In this document: one piece after another, positions 63,106 to 64,000 of the stretch
Layout: each line of letters begins with the position of its first letter
Position numbering within the stretch: the stretch's first letter is position 1
Assembly (NCBI RefSeq): GCF_900119825.1
Contig: NZ_FPKR01000005.1
Coordinates: forward strand, 62,001 to 126,000
Length of the DNA: 64,000 nt
DNA from: Chitinimonas taiwanensis DSM 18899
GTDB lineage: Bacteria > Pseudomonadota > Gammaproteobacteria > Burkholderiales > Chitinimonadaceae
Reading direction: 5' to 3'
The notes under the pieces: generated by a model
Database searches by the model: none
What the model saw: only the letters and a program-made list of their open reading frames with translations
Told to the model about the DNA's origin: nothing
Program-made: the position numbers and the translations under genes

Positions 63106-64000
63106 ATGAACACCGCTTATCGCAAGCCTTTGCCGGGCACGGCACTGGACTACTTTGATGCCCGCGCCGCCGTCGAAGCGATCCAGCCGGGCGCCTGGGA
63201 TGCCCTGCCCTATACCTCGCGCGTGCATGCCGAGAATCTGGTGCGCAAGGCCGATCCAGCCATTCTGGAACAATCGCTGCGCCAGCTGATTGAGCGTCGC
63301 CGCGAGCACGACTTTCCCTGGTTTCCGGCCCGCGTGGCCTGCCACGACATCCTCGGCCAGACTGCGCTGGTCGACCTCGCTGGCCTGCGCGATGCCATCG
63401 CCCAGCAGGGCGGCGACCCGGCCAAGGTCAACCCGGTGGTGCCGGTGCAGCTGATCGTCGACCACTCGCTGGCGGTGGAATGCGGCGGCTTCGACCCCGA
63501 CGCCTTCCGCAAGAACCGCGAGATCGAGGAGCGCCGCAACGAAGACCGCTTCCATTTCATCGAATGGACCAAGCGCGCGTTTGCCAATGTGGATGTGATC
63601 CCGGCCGGCAACGGCATCATGCATCAGATCAATCTGGAGAAGATGTCGCCGGTCATCCACGCCGACAGGGGCGTCGCCTACCCCGATACCTGCGTGGGCA
63701 CCGACTCGCATACGCCGCATGTGGACGCGCTGGGTGTGATCGCGATTGGCGTGGGTGGCCTGGAGGCCGAGAACGTGATGCTGGGCCGCGCCTCCTGGAT
63801 GCGTCTGCCCGAGATCGTCGGCGTCAAGCTCACCGGCCAGCGTCAGCCCGGCATCACCGCCACCGATGTGGTGCTGGCACTGACCGAGTTCCTGCGCAAG
63901 TCCAAGGTGGTCGGCGCCTACCTCGAGTTTTACGGTGAAGGCGCGGCCAAGCTGACCATTGGCGACCGCGCCACCATCTCGAATATGGCGCCTGAATACG
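63106..64000 (+). CDS. acnD: Fe/S-dependent 2-methylisocitrate dehydratase AcnD, cut at the right edge
   Basis: The frame opens with ATG 63106 and runs to the edge, giving 298 codons of a protein usually about 860 residues long. It begins NTAYRKPLPGTALDYFDARAAVEAI, the AcnD-type start. VACHDILGQTALVDLAGLRDA, VPVQLIVDHSLAVECGG, FIEWTKRAFANVDVIPAGNGIMHQINLE and CVGTDSHTPHVDALGVIAIGVGGLEAENVMLG match aconitase-family enzymes. The first iron-sulphur cysteine lies in CVGTDSHT near 202; the other two would be beyond the edge. It converts 2-methylcitrate to 2-methyl-cis-aconitate, completing the pathway with PrpF, likely the next gene. Confidence 0.95.
   Translation, partial: MNTAYRKPLPGTALDYFDARAAVEAIQPGAWDALPYTSRVHAENLVRKADPAILEQSLRQLIERRREHDFPWFPARVACHDILGQTALVDLAGLRDAIAQQGGDPAKVNPVVPVQLIVDHSLAVECGGFDPDAFRKNREIEERRNEDRFHFIEWTKRAFANVDVIPAGNGIMHQINLEKMSPVIHADRGVAYPDTCVGTDSHTPHVDALGVIAIGVGGLEAENVMLGRASWMRLPEIVGVKLTGQRQPGITATDVVLALTEFLRKSKVVGAYLEFYGEGAAKLTIGDRATISNMAPEY

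Noticed and set aside
1-64000. CRISPR arrays, insertion sequences, prophage or toxin-antitoxin pairs
   Set aside because: I looked for regularly spaced repeats, transposase motifs and terminal repeats and found none.

Overview
This window is about 60% G+C and reads as core chromosome of a betaproteobacterium, most likely in or near the Neisseriales/Chromobacteriaceae. The clues are the fimV / truA-trpFBA-accD-folC-dedD-cvpA-purF gene order, a PhaR/phasin pair for polyhydroxyalkanoate (PHA) storage, a PrpR-prpB-prpC-acnD methylcitrate locus and an oxyR next to a rubredoxin reductase. The taxonomic call is an inference from gene content and order; there is no rRNA gene here. I see no insertion sequence, integrase, phage gene or CRISPR array, and nearly all the DNA is accounted for by recognisable genes.

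Layout. 1-2.6 kb: a truncated phosphoglycerate-mutase-like gene and a PilZ-like protein (minus). 2.8-6.0 kb: lolC-lolD-serB and a small orphan gene with a repeat-rich leader (plus). 6.0-14.7 kb (minus): two alpha/beta hydrolases, a large DUF1631 protein, a FemAB-like acyltransferase, rubredoxin reductase, oxyR and phaR. The phasin gene diverges from phaR at 14.9 kb. 15.5-23.1 kb (minus): a five-gene peptide ABC-uptake operon that also encodes a secreted M3 oligopeptidase. 23.2-25.8 kb (minus): tonB-exbB-exbD-exbD. 26.2-26.6 kb: two identical tRNA-Arg(ACG) genes and tRNA-Ser(GCT). 26.6-30.4 kb (minus): aspartate kinase, DedA, dUTPase and CoaBC. 30.5-38.3 kb (plus): radC, a calcium-binding-type orphan, the complete livJHMGF branched-chain amino acid transporter and a CinA-type protein. 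38.3-44.9 kb is mixed: nudC, a chemoreceptor, a PilZ protein, an orphan hpnC coupled to a thermonuclease, an EamA exporter and a LuxR-type regulator. 45.2-57.7 kb (minus): purF, cvpA, a SPOR protein, folC, accD, trpA, trpB, trpF, truA, fimV and gluQ. 57.8-64 kb: fdxA, then prpR divergent from prpB-(GNAT)-prpC-acnD; acnD runs off the right edge.

How it works together. The clearest regulated module is propionate catabolism. The prpR/prpB gap contains clustered GAAAC/GTTTC half-sites and a sigma-54 promoter with exact GG-N10-GC spacing, which fits the sigma-54 activator PrpR. An acetyltransferase gene sits inside the operon. A second module is peptide nutrition: a binding protein, periplasmic peptidase, two permeases and a double ATPase, in tightly packed genes. 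A third is PHA storage: phaR and phaP diverge from a gap carrying two TGC-N3-GCAGCA elements.

The best candidates for undescribed biology are the 63-residue orphan at 5802-5993 with its three successive inverted repeats, the acetyltransferase inside the prp operon, the orphan HpnC-nuclease pair, the EF-hand-like protein after radC, and a strand-skewed, T-poor 300-base stretch between tonB and the tRNA cluster. None of these shows by itself a clearly new multi-gene system.
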